This document shows, piece by piece, positions 61,975 through 64,000 of a stretch of 64,000 nt of DNA (its first letter is position 1; each line of letters opens with the position of its first letter). Origin of the DNA: AP-16 sp046727735 (GTDB taxonomy: Bacteria; Pseudomonadota; Alphaproteobacteria; Rhizobiales; Xanthobacteraceae); NCBI GenBank assembly GCA_046727735.1, contig JBKPDF010000017.1, positions 1 to 64,000 of the forward strand, given 5' to 3'. Under the pieces are notes generated by a model. The model saw only the letters and a program-made list of their open reading frames with translations. It had not been told where the DNA came from and did not search any database. The position numbers were made by a program, and so were the translations under genes.

Positions 61975-63502
61975 GTTGGTCGTCCTCCGTGCAGATACCT
62001 GAACCAAAGCTGCGGTTTGGCTTGGATCAAGCCGTTTCGCACCCGAAGGACGGATTATTTCTCTATGGTCCTGTGGAGCCTCGCGGTGCAAACGAGGTGC
62101 GAATAGGTGCCATCGGTTCGAAGGTCGGCATTGAACGACTGACGCGGTGGATGAAACGCGTGGGCGGTTTCATTCCGGCGTTTAATGAGCGCCCGCACCA
62201 CGCGGCCTTTCCAGGCGTCGAAGCCGCTTTTCAGGTTTCTTGGCCGGAAATGCCTGCTCACGTAATCGAATTGCCAAGCCGTGAGCTTGAACGGCGTATC
62301 CGATATGATGACCCACATCGAAGGGTCTTCGATGCTGTCGACTTAATCGTTGCCGAACTGGAAGGGTTCCAGCGCCGGAAGGATATAGGTCCTGACGTAT
62401 GGTTCGTTGTTTTACCGGAAGATGTATCTAGGTATGGCCGTCCGCAATCTAAAGTGCCAAGAATTGAGAGTATTGTCACACCTGATAGCTGGGCAAAAAG
62501 ACAGCGGATCGGCTTGCAGATTCCTACGTTCTCTTTGATGAACTGGACGAAATGCGAAAGCCGTACCAATATGAGATTAATTTTCACAACCAATTGAAAG
62601 CACGGTTGCTCGAAAGCGGGATCAGTACTCAAATCGCCCGAGAGACCACGCTTGCTCCCGAGGACTTCATTTCTGACGGGCGTTCATTGAGGACGCTGCA
62701 AGATCCAGCTACGACTGCATGGAATCTTGTGACAACGATTTTCTATAAAGTTGCTGGGCCCCCTTGGCGGCTCGACCAAGTACGCGACCATGTTTGCTAT
62801 ATCGGATTAGTCTTTAAAGTCGACGCCAACCGCGCAAAGCATGAGCGCGTGTGCTGTGGAGCCCAGATGTTCTTGGCGACTGGCGAGGGCGTAGTCTTTA
62901 GAGGGCACCTTGGCCCGTGGGAAAGCGAGCGCGAAGGCGAGTATCATTTAGATCGCGAAACCGCACGTGAACTCATCAAAGAGGTGGTCAAGGATTACAC
63001 GAAGGACAAAGGACAGCCGCCAGCAGAGCTCTTCATCCATGGGAAAACGCGGTTCAAGCCGGGCGAATGGAGCGGATTCGAAGAAGGCGCCACGGGCGTA
63101 AGGGCCCTAACTGCCGTTCAGATCCAGAAGTCCAAGGATTTGAAACTTTACCGAGACCGCACCCGGGGATTGCCGGGTATTTTGCCTGTCCTCAGAGGCA
63201 CAGCAGTGAAGTCATCAGAGCGGGATGCCTACCTATGGACAAATGGGTATGTTCCGCGGCTCGCTACTTATGCAGGCTGGGAGGTTCCAAACCCACTGAA
63301 GATCAGCATACATCGCGGTGTAGCGGATCTTGATCTCGTACTGTCCGATGTATTGGGATTGACTAAACTCAATTTTAACGCGTGCATTTTTGGTGACGGT
63401 CTTCCCGTAACACTTCGCTTTGCGGACTCTATCGGCGAGATACTCACCGCTGGTCCCATTAAGCGGGACCTGAAGCCGCTTCCGTTTAAACATTACATTT
63501 AA
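61971..63502 (+). pseudogene. Short prokaryotic Argonaute (SPARTA type), frameshifted
   Basis: One 510-residue MID-PIWI protein if one base is restored. Frame one (61971 to about 62499) is the MID part: PEPKLRFGLDQAVSHPKDGL, HAAFPGVEAAFQVSWPEMPA, DVWFVVLPEDVSRYGRPQSK. At a run of five A (62495-62499) the frame changes; a sixth A would link it to DELDEMRKPYQYEINFHNQL and the PIWI part: LQDPATTAWNLVTTIFYKVA, VCCGAQMFLATGEGVVFRGH, ELFIHGKTRFKPGEW, then GLTKLNFNACIFGDGLPVTL and the C-terminal PLPFKHYI. The match to characterised short Argonautes is full length. As expected for the group, the catalytic Asp tetrad is absent, so it would guide, not cut. Confidence 0.9.
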
Positions 63503-63594
63503 ACTATCCACAAGACGCAAGGGCTTGGATCGCGCCGCGCGAGCGCGACGGGAGATTTGCACTTGCGCCGCGTTCAGGGACCGGCGCGAGACAG

Positions 63595-64000
63595 CTAAAG
63601 TTTTGCGGCCGCCTCGGCGGTCATCTGCGCGTTGCCCCAGGCCGGCGCGTCGGCGCCGTCGCCCCATTTGCGCGGGCGATAGAAGGTATGCACGCCGATC
63701 TTGTAGAGCTTGTGCATCGTGCGCACCCACCACGGATGCACCCAGTAGGCGTGGTAGTGGGTCGCCTTGCCAATCTCCGGCAGCCACAGCCGGCCGTCGA
63801 GGGTCGCGGTCGCGATGCGCTTGGCGCGCTCCATCGCCTCGGGCTCGTGGATCGCTTTCGAGCGTCCGTCGCACGCGAAGGTGAACTGGCAGGCGAGATG
63901 ACGGTGCGCGTTCTGATAGACGACGCCGCAGACGTCGCCGGGGTAATAGCCGGAGAACACCCGGTTCATGATCACCTGGGCGACCGCGATCTGCCCGCGC
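63595..64000 (-). CDS. SleB-type cell-wall hydrolase, C-terminal part
   Basis: Spore-cortex-lytic-enzyme-like (hydrolase_2) peptidoglycan hydrolase; the N terminus is outside the window. The visible 135 codons include RGQIAVAQVIMNRVFSGYYP, DVCGVVYQNAHRHLACQFTF and ATHYHAYWVHPWWVRTMHKL, with TYR/HTFYRPRKWG near the end. In Alphaproteobacteria these are exported and act on the cell wall, not on spores. Stop TAG at 63595. High G+C returns here, marking the right end of the island. Confidence 0.9.
   Translation of the reverse strand, partial: RGQIAVAQVIMNRVFSGYYPGDVCGVVYQNAHRHLACQFTFACDGRSKAIHEPEAMERAKRIATATLDGRLWLPEIGKATHYHAYWVHPWWVRTMHKLYKIGVHTFYRPRKWGDGADAPAWGNAQMTAEAAAKL

Noticed and set aside
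61971..63502. Catalytically active long Argonaute
   Set aside because: There is no PAZ domain, the length is about 510 residues and the DEDX positions are not acidic; it belongs to the short, inactive-PIWI group.
1..64000. CRISPR arrays, rRNA and tRNA genes, insertion sequences
   Set aside because: No regularly spaced repeats, no tRNA T-arm consensus in intergenic DNA and no transposase motifs were seen by eye.

Overview
The window looks like chromosomal DNA of an alphaproteobacterium of the order Hyphomicrobiales (Rhizobiales), close to the Bradyrhizobium/Rhodoplanes/Pseudolabrys group. The evidence is high G+C, the PhyR-NepR-EcfG general stress response module, a Usg-family gene, several small proteins known only from this order, and palindromic intergenic repeats of the Bradyrhizobium type. 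I found no rRNA, tRNA, insertion sequence or CRISPR array.

Left part (1-30 kb) is a stress and storage-sugar region. It opens with a potassium block: kup (cut by the window edge), a translationally coupled small membrane protein, and a kdpDE two-component pair whose KdpD lacks the usual N-terminal sensor half. Next come a glycosyltransferase, a GH15 glucosidase and, directly upstream of GH15, a glucose dehydrogenase gene collapsed by internal deletion. An MscS channel, an RlpA-like protein and a CPA2 antiporter with two Usp domains follow. The general stress core lies at 12.9-19 kb: an HWE-type histidine kinase, csbD, phyR, nepR, ecfG, usg and a second EcfG-like sigma factor. Promoter motifs GGAAC-N16-CGTT occur in front of phyR, nepR-ecfG, the second sigma gene, the antiporter and a membrane protein. 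Looser versions precede the GH15 block, rlpA, a PRC-barrel gene and the second glycosyltransferase. An MFS carrier, an ABC exporter and a glycogen-debranching-type enzyme complete this region. The picture is a general stress regulon tied to osmotic, K+ and storage-sugar functions.

Middle part (28-60 kb) is mostly housekeeping: MBL hydrolase, DUF1499 protein, acyl-CoA ligase, class III aminotransferase, L,D-transpeptidase, pdxH, J-domain protein, an ECF sigma/anti-sigma pair, fabI, a frameshifted histidine phosphatase, aroC, ribB with a degenerate RibA domain, an RlmD-like/TlyA pair, xseB, an HDAC-like amidohydrolase, SDR and acyl-CoA dehydrogenase, threonylcarbamoyl-AMP synthase, D-lactate/2-hydroxyglutarate-type dehydrogenase, NUDIX, ygfZ, tag, HD and PTP phosphatases, an AcuI-type reductase and an MFS carrier.

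Right part (about 60.4-63.5 kb) is a visibly more A+T-rich accessory island between the MFS carrier and a SleB-type cell-wall hydrolase. It holds a short prokaryotic Argonaute of the SPARTA kind (MID-PIWI, no catalytic tetrad), split by a one-base slip in an A run. Directly upstream is the remnant of its TIR-APAZ partner: the first ~100 residues of TIR remain, almost all of APAZ is gone, and the ATGA stop/start overlap with the Argonaute survives. Divergent to these lies a possible PD-(D/E)XK-type gene, also broken, by a slip in a C run. The defence locus is therefore recognisable but apparently inactive, unless the two homopolymer frameshifts are sequencing errors; the missing APAZ cannot be explained that way.
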